Below, one piece after another: positions 26,205 through 34,421 of a stretch of DNA of 64,000 nucleotides; position 1 is the stretch's first letter, and each line of letters begins with the position of its first letter. The stretch comes from UBA2377 sp964525935 (GTDB lineage: Bacteria; Verrucomicrobiota; Verrucomicrobiia; Opitutales; Opitutaceae), in contig CAZGJZ010000007.1 of assembly GCA_964525935.1 (NCBI GenBank), forward strand, positions 186,001-250,000, in the 5' to 3' direction. The position numbers were made by a program, and so were the translations under genes. Under the pieces are notes generated by a model. It ran no database searches, was not told where the DNA came from, and saw only the letters and a list, made by a program, of their open reading frames with translations.

Positions 26205-26269
26205 GTAGCTACGAGCATGAGCGAGTGGCGATTCGGGGCTTTATCCACTCGCTCACGCTCGTGGCCACC
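26205..26269. repeat. Long inverted repeat between converging genes
   Basis: The left arm 26205-26228 (TACGAGCATGAGCGAGTGG within it) and right arm 26245-26269 (CCACTCGCTCACGCTCGTGG within it) pair over about 24 bases with few mismatches and a 16-base loop. It sits between the terminator and the TolB-like stop. It has no T-run. It looks like another dispersed repeat family. Confidence 0.8.
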
Positions 26270-26295
26270 CGATCCAACCAATCCGACTCGCGCGC

Positions 26296-27555
26296 TTACT
26301 GGTTGGGCGTCCAGACGTTCGCCTGCATCGCGATGCCGAAGTTTGCCGGGCTGATCGGCACGCTCTTGCCGCTCTCGGTGTCGAGAATGCACAGGCGGCT
26401 CGTGCTGCGGTCGCGCGCCGTGTAAACAATGTGCCGGCCATCGGCCAGCCAGCTCGGCTCCACGCCGTCGAACGGGGCATGCGAGACCTGCTCGCTCTTG
26501 CCCTTCGTGAAATCATGCACCGCGATCTGGTAGCCTTTGCCGATCTTCATCGTGAACGCGATTTTGTTCGGGTTCGCCCGGCTCCAGTCCGGTTCCGCGC
26601 AATAGCCGCTGATGTTCGTCGGCACGCGCTGCATGCTGCCGCCGCCGGCCGGGATGATGTAGAGCTGGGGACCGCCCGCTGTGTCGGAGGTGAAAACGAT
26701 GCGCGAGCTGTCCGGCGAAAAGCACGGCGACGCCTCGACCGAATCCGTGCGCGTGCGACGCGAAACGCCGCGACCCTGCGCGTTGCTCACATAAATTTCC
26801 GCGTTGCCCTCGCCCGAGAGCACCATCGCGACCTGCTGGCCGTTGGGGCTGTAGCGCGCGCCGCTGTTCGTGCCCTTGAAGCTCACGAAGGTCGTGCGCT
26901 GGTAGGAGCCGAGGTCGATCTGGAAAATATCGGGGAAGCCCGACTTGTAGTAACTCGTGTAGAGCAGCTTCGAGCCGTCCGGCGCCCAGCGCGGCCCGAG
27001 CGCCTGCGCGTTGTCGCGCGTGATCTGCTTGGCCTCGCCGAGGAAAAGATCGGACACGTAGATTTCCTTCTTACCGGTGCGCTCGCCGATGAAGGCGATC
27101 TTGGCGGTGAAAAACCCCTTGAGGCCCATGCCGTTGGTCTTCTCGACCGCGATGTCGGCCGCGCGCAGCAGTGCATTGCGCGCCGTGCTGCCGGTAGCGA
27201 CGCCAGAGTGAACTAGCGCACTGCCGGCGCTACCCGAACTACTAACCGTATTACCACTCGCATTCGTTCCCTCCACCGTGAGCCTGCTGCCCTTGCCGAT
27301 ATCCACTCGCACTTGTGTGCCGGTCACCTGCGTGAACTTGATGTCGTAGGTAAAACCGCTCGCGACGACGCGATAGCGGCCGTGTGCGCCGAAGGCCTGC
27401 AGCGCAAGCTGGTTCAGCTCGGGCGTGTTCGCGGAGACGCGCACCGGGATGGTTTTGTTGTCGGCCGTGACGGTGACGACGCCGATGTCGCGCTGGGCAA
27501 AAGCAGAAGTCAGACCGAGAGTGAGAAAAAGGATAACGCGCAGAATTTTTTGCAT
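26296..27555 (-). CDS. TolB-like beta-propeller protein, periplasmic
   Basis: 419 residues with a signal peptide (ILRVILFLTLGLTSAFAQ). The N-terminal ~150 residues form the alpha/beta domain of TolB-like proteins. From about residue 190 the repeated strands typical of WD40-like PD40 units appear (ALGPRWAPDGSKLLYTSYY; SGARYSPNGQQVAMVLSGEG; EASPCFSPDSSRIVFTSDT; EPSWLADGRHIVYTARD). This is the TolB arrangement, a periplasmic part of the Tol-Pal envelope system. No tolA/Q/R or pal genes are in the window, so the role is inferred from fold. It diverges from the Mrp gene. Confidence 0.8.
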   Translation of the reverse strand: MQKILRVILFLTLGLTSAFAQRDIGVVTVTADNKTIPVRVSANTPELNQLALQAFGAHGRYRVVASGFTYDIKFTQVTGTQVRVDIGKGSRLTVEGTNASGNTVSSSGSAGSALVHSGVATGSTARNALLRAADIAVEKTNGMGLKGFFTAKIAFIGERTGKKEIYVSDLFLGEAKQITRDNAQALGPRWAPDGSKLLYTSYYKSGFPDIFQIDLGSYQRTTFVSFKGTNSGARYSPNGQQVAMVLSGEGNAEIYVSNAQGRGVSRRTRTDSVEASPCFSPDSSRIVFTSDTAGGPQLYIIPAGGGSMQRVPTNISGYCAEPDWSRANPNKIAFTMKIGKGYQIAVHDFTKGKSEQVSHAPFDGVEPSWLADGRHIVYTARDRSTSRLCILDTESGKSVPISPANFGIAMQANVWTPNQ

Positions 27556-27660
27556 GATAAGAAGCAGTGCTTAAGATGACGGAACTCGGGGCATTTCTAT
27601 TTACACCCCGTCCCAGCTTAACAACTTAATTCCCCTCCCGGTTCCCAATTTTTCAAACAC

Positions 27661-28755
27661 GTGACGCCCGAAGCCATCAAAGATCAGCTCAAGCAAGTGA
27701 AGTATCCCGGCTTCAGCCGCGACATCGTGTCGTTCGGCCTCGTGCGCTCGGCGGCGTTCGTCGACGGCACCGTGAAGGTCTCGCTCGCGATCACGACCAG
27801 CGATCCCAAGGTCCCGCTCCAGCTCAAGCGCGAGGTCGACCAGTGCCTCCGCGCCCTGCCCGGCGTCCGCGACACGATCATCGACCTCGCCGTCTCGCCC
27901 GTGAAAACCGCCACACCGGGCGGCACCAACCATCTCCCCGGCGCCGCCAGCGCGCCGAAAGGACTCAAGCACTCCGTCGCCATCGCCTCCGGCAAGGGCG
28001 GCGTCGGCAAGAGCACCTTTTCCGTCAATCTCGCCTGCGCCCTCGCCCAGGTGCTCACCGCCCAGGGCCGCCCGGGCCGCGTGGGCCTGATGGATTGCGA
28101 CATCTACGGTCCCAGCGTGCCGCTCATGATGGGCCTTTCCGGCCGCCCCGAAGTCGAGGGCGACGGTCCTTCCGCGATGCTCATTCCGATGGAGCACCAT
28201 GGCGTGAAGGTGATGAGCATGGGTTTCCTCGTGGACGATAACACGCCGGTAGTCTGGCGCGGCCCGATGATCATGAAGACCATCCAGCAGTTCGTCCAAA
28301 ACGTGAAGTGGGGCGAACTCGACGTGCTCCTCGTCGATCTTCCGCCCGGCACCGGCGATGCGCAGCTCTCCCTCGTGCAAACGCTCCCGCTCGACGGCGC
28401 CGTGCTTGTCACCACACCCCAGCCCGCCGCAACCAACGTCGCGCGCAAGGGCGGCCTGATGTTTCAGAAGGTCAACGTCCCGCTCCTCGGCGTCGCCGAG
28501 AACATGAGCTGGTTCGTCGATCCCGCCGGCCAGAAGCACACGCTCTTCGGCAGTGGTGGCGGCATCGCGCTCGCCGAAAAACTCGGCACCGTCCTCCTTG
28601 GCCAGGTCCCGCTCCTCGCGTCAATCCGCGAAGGCGGCGACTCCGGCCAGCCGGTCACGGTCAATGATCCGTCGGGCCTCGCCGCCGGGACGTTCCGCAC
28701 CATCGCCCAGACCCTGTTGGCCCGCCTGGCGGCGCCGCGCGTGCCGGGGGTGTGA
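27661..28755 (+). CDS. Mrp/NBP35-family P-loop ATPase, Fe-S cluster carrier
   Basis: 364 residues, GTG start at 27661. An N-terminal MIP18-like domain (IKDQLKQVKYPGFSRDIVSF) precedes the ATPase. The deviant Walker A is ASGKGGVGKSTFSVNLA and MDCDIYGPSVPLMMG follows, both diagnostic of Mrp/ApbC. VLLVDLPPGTGDAQLSL is the conserved Switch II region. Family members bind and deliver [4Fe-4S] clusters. The usual C-terminal CxxC is not evident, so the cluster-binding cysteines may differ. Start choice rests on the aligned MIP18-like beginning. Confidence 0.9.
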   Translation: MTPEAIKDQLKQVKYPGFSRDIVSFGLVRSAAFVDGTVKVSLAITTSDPKVPLQLKREVDQCLRALPGVRDTIIDLAVSPVKTATPGGTNHLPGAASAPKGLKHSVAIASGKGGVGKSTFSVNLACALAQVLTAQGRPGRVGLMDCDIYGPSVPLMMGLSGRPEVEGDGPSAMLIPMEHHGVKVMSMGFLVDDNTPVVWRGPMIMKTIQQFVQNVKWGELDVLLVDLPPGTGDAQLSLVQTLPLDGAVLVTTPQPAATNVARKGGLMFQKVNVPLLGVAENMSWFVDPAGQKHTLFGSGGGIALAEKLGTVLLGQVPLLASIREGGDSGQPVTVNDPSGLAAGTFRTIAQTLLARLAAPRVPGV

Positions 28756-28824
28756 TATTTTTGAAACATTGCCGGCATTGACAGCAGCCGCCGCGTCGCT
28801 CTCATCTTGCTGCCCGACTACTGA

Positions 28825-29097
28825 ATGACTTCTTCTGCTCAAGAGCCCGCGACTTCCCGCGACTTCGTCAAACAGTCCAGCCTCTATCAGGAGTTTCTGG
28901 CTGAACGGGAAGAAATCCTGAAGCACAAGTGGCTGGAGTCCGAGCGACTCGGCTACGACATCGGCTTCGAGCGCGCCTTGTTGGACTGGATCCGCAAACA
29001 CCGCGAAGGCTGGCGTGCCGCCCGCCGTCAGGCCGGTCAGGCCACAAGCCTGACGAATCCGCCGATCGCCGCCTTCACCCCCGCCGAGCGGAAATAA
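28825..29097 (+). CDS. Small soluble protein of unknown function
   Basis: 90 residues, helical and charged (KQSSLYQEFLAEREEILKHK; ESERLGYDIGFERALLDWIR), with a Ala/Thr tail. It starts with a clear ATG 69 bases after the Mrp stop. The family is not recognised, but the EILKHKWLESERLGYDIGFE stretch looks like a conserved protein. It is followed by a GC-rich hairpin. Confidence 0.5.
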   Translation: MTSSAQEPATSRDFVKQSSLYQEFLAEREEILKHKWLESERLGYDIGFERALLDWIRKHREGWRAARRQAGQATSLTNPPIAAFTPAERK

Positions 29098-29107
29098 ACA
29101 GTATGTG

Positions 29108-29131
29108 CAGGGCGGGGTCTCCGAGCCCCGC
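29108..29131. repeat. GC hairpin after the small soluble protein gene
   Basis: GGCGGGG-TCTCCGA-GCCCCGCC forms a strong stem-loop 10 bases after the stop, without a long T-run. A related hairpin with the same TCTCCGA loop lies at 59384-59406, so this is probably a dispersed hairpin that may act as a terminator or mRNA stabiliser. Confidence 0.6.
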
Positions 29132-29160
29132 CATTTTCGTGTAGCTCTTCGTGTTCGTTG

Positions 29161-29180
29161 GCGGGGTTTGGAAACCCCGC
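29161..29180. repeat. GC hairpin GCGGGGTTT-GG-AAACCCCGC
   Basis: A 9-base perfect stem with a two-base loop, 30 bases after the preceding hairpin and before the rpmG terminator. It is likely a dispersed repeat of the same general type. Confidence 0.6.
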
Positions 29181-29202
29181 CCATACACCAAGTCAGCACC
29201 AA

Positions 29203-29230
29203 TAAAAAAGCCGGGCAAATCGCCCGGCTT
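29203..29230 (-). terminator. Rho-independent terminator of rpmG
   Basis: On the minus strand AAGCCGGGC-GATTT-GCCCGGCTT is followed by TTTTATT. It lies about 32 bases downstream of the rpmG stop. Confidence 0.85.
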
Positions 29231-29261
29231 TCGCATTTCTAAAATCCAGCTGATCCGAGAC

Positions 29262-29426
29262 TTACTTGATCTCTTTGTGCAGCGTGTGGCGCTTGAGGAA
29301 GGGGTTATACTTCTTCTTCTCGATGCGCTCCGTGACGGTCTTCTTATTGCGCTTCGTGAGATAGCGGGAGGCAGGCTTGCCCTCTTTTTTGGCTTCGGTG
29401 CATTCCAGGGTGACGACTTCTTGCAT
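29262..29426 (-). CDS. rpmG: 50S ribosomal protein L33
   Basis: 54 residues; start ATG at 29426, stop TAA at 29264-29262. The translation begins MQEVVTLECTEAKKEGKPAS and continues RYLTKRNKKTVTERIEKKKY then NPFLKRHTLHKEIK, the standard L33 pattern. It has no CxxC zinc ribbon, so it is the zinc-free form. It is too short to appear in many gene calls with a length cutoff. No Shine-Dalgarno precedes the start (CATTTATAACC-ATG). Confidence 0.95.
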   Translation of the reverse strand: MQEVVTLECTEAKKEGKPASRYLTKRNKKTVTERIEKKKYNPFLKRHTLHKEIK

Positions 29427-29510
29427 GGTTATAAATGGTTGAAGGGTCAGAGCAAAGGGCCGCGCCGCGTCAGGGCAAGGGCAAAGTGCGGCGGCGGACC
29501 ATGCGCGGCC

Positions 29511-29542
29511 CGAGCTGAAGGTTGAAAGGTGAAAGTTGAAAG
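29511..29542. repeat. Single arm of the GTTGAAAGTTGA family
   Basis: GCTGAAGGTTGAAAGGTGAA then AGTTGAAAG, 26 bases downstream of the EIIA-DAC stop (29568, minus strand). No opposite arm is seen nearby, so it is a lone or degraded arm of the family found in purL and before the glycosidase. Confidence 0.7.
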
Positions 29543-29567
29543 ACGCCGCAACTCGCGAGACCGCCGC

Positions 29568-30908
29568 TCAGCGCCGCTTTTCCGTCAGCGGCAGCATCAC
29601 GCCCCGCCGGAATAGCATCACCTGGCTCGTGCTGGACGACACCACGATCGCAATGCATTGCGCCGCAATGCTTATGGCCGATGCCGCCGCATGCCGGCTG
29701 CCCAGCCCACTCGGCAGCGTGTGGTCGGAATCGATCGCCTGGATGAGGCTGCCCGCCGACTGCACCACGCCGTCGCCACGGATCACAAATGCGCCGTCAA
29801 TGGAGGAAAATTCCTTCACGGTCTCGTCCATGAACGGGTTGAGGATGTTGCGATCCTCGTCCTTGTAACCGTAAAACGGGTTCAGGACGAGGGGCTTGAT
29901 GAGTTTTTCGACCTCCTCGGTTCCACCGACCACGAAGAGACTGCCCACGGGCTTGCCTTCGCGACCCTCGACCGCGAGTTCGGTCGCGATGGCGATCACA
30001 CGCTCGAGCACCTCGGGCTTCACGTCCTCAGGCAACAGCTCGTTGCGACCGGTGAGCAGTGATTGAAATTCCCGCTCGATGTCGACGACAGCGAGCGTGT
30101 CAAACTGGTTGCTGCCCGTCACCCCGCCGATGCAGCAGATGCGGTCGGTGAACGAAACGATGCCGCGCGTGAGCGCCACGAGGATCGCGCTGCGCAACTG
30201 GGCCATGCGTTGCGTGGAAAACGAACGCACCTGGATCGTCTCCGCAAATTCCTTCTGGTCCTCGGAAGGCTCGATGGGGTTGCGCGTGACGAGGATGGTT
30301 TTGATCTTCGCCTGCAACGTGCCGGCCTGGATACCGCCGACAAACGTGTCGCCGAAAATCATGATCGCGCCGCAATCCGCGCCCTGGGCCACGCGCTTCG
30401 CCTCATTGAACATGAGCCGGTTGATCCGGTTCTGCTGCGCCTGGACCGGTCGCACGCCGTCGAAGCCGCCGAGCAACCGCTCGTAAAGCGTGTCGATGTC
30501 CGGCGCGCCCACGAGCTTGTCGACCAGCTCGATTTCGTTCACCTGCCGCGCGATCGACGCGAGCACCTGCAGGTAGTCGCGGGCCTTGTCGCCCGCGATG
30601 AGCATGAAGATCAGGCGCACGCGCTCGTCGTCCTTGGCGCCGTCGTGCCGGATGCCCGCGCGGCTGCGGCCGATGGCGAGCACGTAGCGCCGGCTCATCT
30701 TCACACGCACGTGCGGCAGCGCCACGCCGAGGCCGAGGTAGGTCGTCATCGTGCTCTCGCGCGCCAGCAGGCCCTTGAGCAACGCCTCCGGTTTCAGGTC
30801 GGGAAAATTCTCCACGCACGCGGAGAGCAATTCCTCCAATGCCCCCGGCAGCGTGGTGCTGTGCAGGTCGACGATGCGGCTGCGGGCGATGATCTTGTCG
30901 AGCCGCAT
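29568..30908 (-). CDS. EIIA(Fru/Ntr)-like / PK_C-like / diadenylate cyclase (DAC) fusion
   Basis: 446 residues in three parts. Residues 1-150 are a PTS EIIA domain with the phosphorylatable His66 in ALPHVR. Residues ~160-290 resemble the pyruvate-kinase C-terminal-like domain seen in archaeal diadenylate cyclases (GAIMIFGDTFVGG, TILVTRNPIEPSED, ILVALTRGIVSFTD). Residues ~300-440 are a DAC domain: DGAFVI (371-376) and LGSRHAAASAIS (402-413), with the RH of the RHR motif kept but the third residue Ala. DAC domains make c-di-AMP from two ATP. The fusion suggests that phosphorelay state or nutrient status tunes c-di-AMP. It lies upstream of rpmG and next to nuoA on the same strand, with distinct gaps. 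Confidence 0.78.
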   Translation of the reverse strand: MRLDKIIARSRIVDLHSTTLPGALEELLSACVENFPDLKPEALLKGLLARESTMTTYLGLGVALPHVRVKMSRRYVLAIGRSRAGIRHDGAKDDERVRLIFMLIAGDKARDYLQVLASIARQVNEIELVDKLVGAPDIDTLYERLLGGFDGVRPVQAQQNRINRLMFNEAKRVAQGADCGAIMIFGDTFVGGIQAGTLQAKIKTILVTRNPIEPSEDQKEFAETIQVRSFSTQRMAQLRSAILVALTRGIVSFTDRICCIGGVTGSNQFDTLAVVDIEREFQSLLTGRNELLPEDVKPEVLERVIAIATELAVEGREGKPVGSLFVVGGTEEVEKLIKPLVLNPFYGYKDEDRNILNPFMDETVKEFSSIDGAFVIRGDGVVQSAGSLIQAIDSDHTLPSGLGSRHAAASAISIAAQCIAIVVSSSTSQVMLFRRGVMLPLTEKRR

Positions 30909-30955
30909 GGGGTGGGGTCGGCGCGGTTCTTAAAGCCCGGACGTTGCGCGACGCT

Positions 30956-31327
30956 TCACTTTTCCCACTCCAGTGCGCCCTTCTTGATTTCGTAGAACAG
31001 GCCCAGCACCAGCACGCCGAGGAAAAACATGATCGGCCCGAGGATCGAAATATTGTTCGCGAGGAACTCCCGGTAGATGAACGCCCACGGGATGAGGAAC
31101 ACGACCTCGATGTCGAAGATGATGAAGAGCATCACCGTGACGTAGAACTTGACCGAGAAACGCGTGTGCACGATGCCGGTCGCGGGCACGCCGCACTCGT
31201 AGGCCGAGTCCTTGATGGCGTTCTTCTTCGTGCGCTGGCCGATGAGGTGGCTGGCGCCGATGATCAGCGCGGCGATGCCGGCGGCCAGCACGGCCTGGAT
31301 CAGGAAAGGGAGATACGCGGAAGACAT
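30956..31327 (-). CDS. nuoA: NADH-quinone oxidoreductase subunit A
   Basis: 123 residues with three membrane helices (AYLPFLIQAVLAAGIAALII; FYVTVMLFIIFDIEVVFLIP; ILGPIMFFLGVLVLGLFYEI) and the conserved loop YECGVPATGIVHTRFSVKFY, matching NuoA/NdhC of complex I. No other nuo genes are in the window, so this copy is away from the main nuo cluster or the cluster is split. Start ATG at 31327. Confidence 0.93.
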   Translation of the reverse strand: MSSAYLPFLIQAVLAAGIAALIIGASHLIGQRTKKNAIKDSAYECGVPATGIVHTRFSVKFYVTVMLFIIFDIEVVFLIPWAFIYREFLANNISILGPIMFFLGVLVLGLFYEIKKGALEWEK

Positions 31328-31370
31328 CGGGAAAAACTTGCGCGAAGAGCCGCGGGGGCGGCAAGCGGTT

Positions 31371-32405
31371 TTATTCGTCCACTTTCACAATCTTCACCGT
31401 CTCGGTGTGCGTCGAGCCGACGCCCAGCATCTCGGCAAACTCCAGCGTGCGGATATCATCCGGCACCGGGTTGAACCCGGTGCGCTTGCGCTGGCCGTTG
31501 ATGCGCTCGAGCATGAGCGAGTCCAGCATCACCGGATCGCGGCTCAGCCACAGCAGCGGCTCCGAGATCGAGTAGAGCGAATTGAAATACGGGCCGCCGA
31601 TATACTGGTAGTGCTCCAGGCTCACGATGGAGAAGGCCCACGTCTCGCGCAGTTCGGGGATCGCGCTCATTTCGGCGACCGCCGCGGGCGCGTTGGCCGG
31701 GCTGCGGAAGAAACGCGCGGTGTTCGACGCGTTCCAGAGCGTGGCGTTCACCAGCGCGCCGTTGATGCCGAGCATCGGATGATCGGTATAAACCGGCAGG
31801 TTGATCCAGAAATCGGCGTCGAGAAAGAGCGGTGTGGCGAGGAAGCTCTTGCGATCCTCGTCCTTGGTCGAGCTGTTCGGCACGTCGCGGGTCTGCGACT
31901 CGATGAAGATCGGGTCAAAGCGCTGCGGCAGCGGGCTGTCGTAAAACCACACCGGGTCGTAATACTTGCCCGACTCCAGCACGTAGATCTGCCGGCCGCG
32001 GAAAGGCGAGTCGCCGCTCGCGAGCGAGGGCAGATAGCCGGTCATGCGGAGGCGCAACTGGTTGAGGCCGACGAGAAACACGTCCTTGTCCTCGAAACCG
32101 CGGCGCACCATCGCGGCGATCACGGCTTTCACAAGCGGCACCGGCGTGGCCATGCCCGGGCCGGAATCGGCATAAATCTTGAGCCCGACCTTCTTTTTCT
32201 CCCCGGGCACGAGCCGGTGGCCCGTCGCCTTTTCAAATTGGGTGATCAGCTCCTCGACCTTTTGGTTGTAGGCTTCGTCGGTGAAGGCCGGGAGGCGCGT
32301 TTCCCACACCGGTTCAGCCGGCGCCGGCGCGGGGGCAGGCGCTGGCGCCGCGCTCATCGCCGTGATGATCGCCGTGAATAGAACCGTGAACTTGGTAAAA
32401 CGCAT
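31371..32405 (-). CDS. Exported DUF362-like protein
   Basis: 344 residues starting at the ATG at 32405 with a signal peptide (FTVLFTAIITAMSAAPAPAP). KKVGLKIYADSGPGMATPVP and LVKAVIAAMVRRGF look like DUF362, whose members often carry Fe-S domains, but no cysteine cluster is seen here. The frame stays open far upstream to 34262 only because it is antisense to dnaG; that extension is rejected. Its function is unknown. It converges with nothing and diverges from dnaG. Confidence 0.6.
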   Translation of the reverse strand: MRFTKFTVLFTAIITAMSAAPAPAPAPAPAEPVWETRLPAFTDEAYNQKVEELITQFEKATGHRLVPGEKKKVGLKIYADSGPGMATPVPLVKAVIAAMVRRGFEDKDVFLVGLNQLRLRMTGYLPSLASGDSPFRGRQIYVLESGKYYDPVWFYDSPLPQRFDPIFIESQTRDVPNSSTKDEDRKSFLATPLFLDADFWINLPVYTDHPMLGINGALVNATLWNASNTARFFRSPANAPAAVAEMSAIPELRETWAFSIVSLEHYQYIGGPYFNSLYSISEPLLWLSRDPVMLDSLMLERINGQRKRTGFNPVPDDIRTLEFAEMLGVGSTHTETVKIVKVDE

Positions 32406-32519
32406 GGGTGTTATGTCGCCTAAATCGGGCCAATGTTTCCTCCGCAAGCCGCGAAACTTGACAGGCTGGCTAGCGGGTTGAAAGTGCATTCTTTGCCGTA
32501 ATCTTCCGCCTGCCCGTTC

Positions 32520-34385
32520 ATGCCCGCCATCAAGCCCACCTGCGTCCGCGACCTCAAGTTGCGCGTGAACCTCGCGGACGTCATCTCCCGGGTGGTGACT
32601 TTGCGCAAGGCCGGCGGCTCGCGGTTGAAGGGCCTCTGTCCGTTTCATAACGAAAAGAGCCCGTCCTTCCACGTCGATCCCGACAAGGGCTTCTACAAAT
32701 GCTTCGGCTGCGGCAAGGCCGGCGACATCATCACGTTCGTCCGCGAAACCGAACAACTCGGCTTCACCGAGGCCATCGAGGCGCTCGGCCAGCGCTTTGG
32801 CATCGTCATCGAATACGAGGAAGGCAGCGGCGGCCCGAGTCGCGAGGAGCGTTCGCTGCGGCAGGAAATTTTCGAGATCCACGAGCACACCGCCGAACAT
32901 TTTCACCAGGCTTTCAAGGCGCGCACGCCGGCGGGGGACTTCATGCGCACCTACTGGGCGGAGAAGCGCCGTTTTACGCCCGAACTCGCCGACGAGTTTA
33001 AAATCGGCGTGGCCGCCCCCACCGACGACGGGCTCGCCGCGCTGCTGCTGAAACGCAAATACTCCGAGGACGCCCTGCGCCAGTGCGGGTTGTTCTTCGT
33101 GCGCGAGGGTGCCGTGCTCGGGCTCGGTTCGCTCAAGTCGCGTTTCCGCGGCCGGCTGATGATTCCCATCCGCGATCATCAAGGCCGCGTCGTCGCCTTC
33201 ACCGCGCGCCAGACCGACCTCACGCCGCAGGACGATCCCGCGCGCGAGGCCAAATACGTCAACTCCCCCGAGACCCCGATTTTCATCAAGGGCAACCTGC
33301 TCTTCAACCTCGACCGCGCCCGCACCTCCGCCGGCGAGGGCAAGCCATTCGTGATGGTTGAGGGCCAGCTCGATGCGCTCCGCTGCTGGAGCGTCGGCCT
33401 GAAAACCGCCATCGCCCCGCAGGGCACTTCGATCACCGAGACGCAACTCGTGCTGCTGCGCCGCTACCACACGCAGGTCGAGTGCTTCTTCGACAGCGAC
33501 AGCGCCGGTCAGAAAGCCGCCCTGCGTTTTCTGCCCATGGCGCTCCGCGCCGGCCTCGAAGTCCGCTTTCTTCGTGTCGTCGGCAGCGAGAAAATCGACG
33601 CTGACCTGCTCTTCCTCGAACGCGGCCTCCCCGCTTACGAGGAACTGAAACGCGACTCGATGTCGGCCATGGCCTTCGCGTGCTGCTCCGTCCTCCCCGA
33701 CCCCGGCAACGCCGTGCCTGAACAAAAATCCCGCGCCTCGCAGGCCGTGATGGAACTCGTCGTGGCCGCCGAATCCGAGGTCGCCCGCGCTGAATTCCTC
33801 AACGAAGCCGCCCAGCACCTCCGCCTCGGCTCCGCTGCGATGCAGCGCGACTTCCAGTCCTTCGCCGCCCGCCAAAGCCGCCAGCAGGCCCACCGCCAGG
33901 CCGCCGCCGAGCCGCCTGCGCCCGTCCGCCCAGCCTCCACTGCGGCCACGCCCGAGCTCCATTTGCTCATGCTTTGCCTGCATTTTGAAGCGCTCGGCAA
34001 ACCCATGAGCTGCACCCTCCCCCACGATTGGATCGATCTCGGCCACCCTGCCGGCGTGTTGCTCAACCGTTGCCTCAATGAGTTCGAACACGATAGCTGG
34101 CCCGGTAAGGATCACTTGGAGACGCTTCTGGAAACCGCTGACGAAAAAGCGCTTGTAGCTTCCCTGCTCTTCGATACGCCTGATTTCGATGATCCGCTCA
34201 AAGTGGCCAACGAAGGCCTGCGTATGTTGCGTGCTCGCGCCTTGGAGCCCCGCCTTCGCCAAATAGAACTTGCTTTAGCCAATACCGGTGCGGACAGTAA
34301 TTCTGACCCAATTTCACTCTTTAAAGAACGCTCCGAGATCCAACGCCTGCTCCGCCAACCGCTCAGTTTGCCAGTGGTGGTTTAG
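32520..34385 (+). CDS. dnaG: DNA primase
   Basis: 621 residues. An N-terminal zinc finger (LCPFHNEKSPSF ... YKCFGCGKAGD) is followed by a TOPRIM domain (FVMVEGQLDALRCWSVGLKT; ECFFDSDSAGQKAALRF) and a helicase-binding C-terminal region. It makes RNA primers for replication. It sits directly upstream of rpoD, 36 bases apart, the dnaG-rpoD part of the macromolecular synthesis operon; rpsU is not seen upstream, where a DUF362-like gene diverges. Start ATG at 32520 without a Shine-Dalgarno. Confidence 0.97.
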   Translation: MPAIKPTCVRDLKLRVNLADVISRVVTLRKAGGSRLKGLCPFHNEKSPSFHVDPDKGFYKCFGCGKAGDIITFVRETEQLGFTEAIEALGQRFGIVIEYEEGSGGPSREERSLRQEIFEIHEHTAEHFHQAFKARTPAGDFMRTYWAEKRRFTPELADEFKIGVAAPTDDGLAALLLKRKYSEDALRQCGLFFVREGAVLGLGSLKSRFRGRLMIPIRDHQGRVVAFTARQTDLTPQDDPAREAKYVNSPETPIFIKGNLLFNLDRARTSAGEGKPFVMVEGQLDALRCWSVGLKTAIAPQGTSITETQLVLLRRYHTQVECFFDSDSAGQKAALRFLPMALRAGLEVRFLRVVGSEKIDADLLFLERGLPAYEELKRDSMSAMAFACCSVLPDPGNAVPEQKSRASQAVMELVVAAESEVARAEFLNEAAQHLRLGSAAMQRDFQSFAARQSRQQAHRQAAAEPPAPVRPASTAATPELHLLMLCLHFEALGKPMSCTLPHDWIDLGHPAGVLLNRCLNEFEHDSWPGKDHLETLLETADEKALVASLLFDTPDFDDPLKVANEGLRMLRARALEPRLRQIELALANTGADSNSDPISLFKERSEIQRLLRQPLSLPVVV

Positions 34386-34421
34386 GTGGTTTAGCCTTAT
34401 AGTAGAGACCTTACACTTCAC

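Noticed and set aside
32406..34262. Extension of the minus-strand DUF362-like frame to nearly 1000 residues
   Set aside because: The added part is exactly antisense to dnaG and carries no signal or family motif; the signal peptide at 32405 fixes the start.
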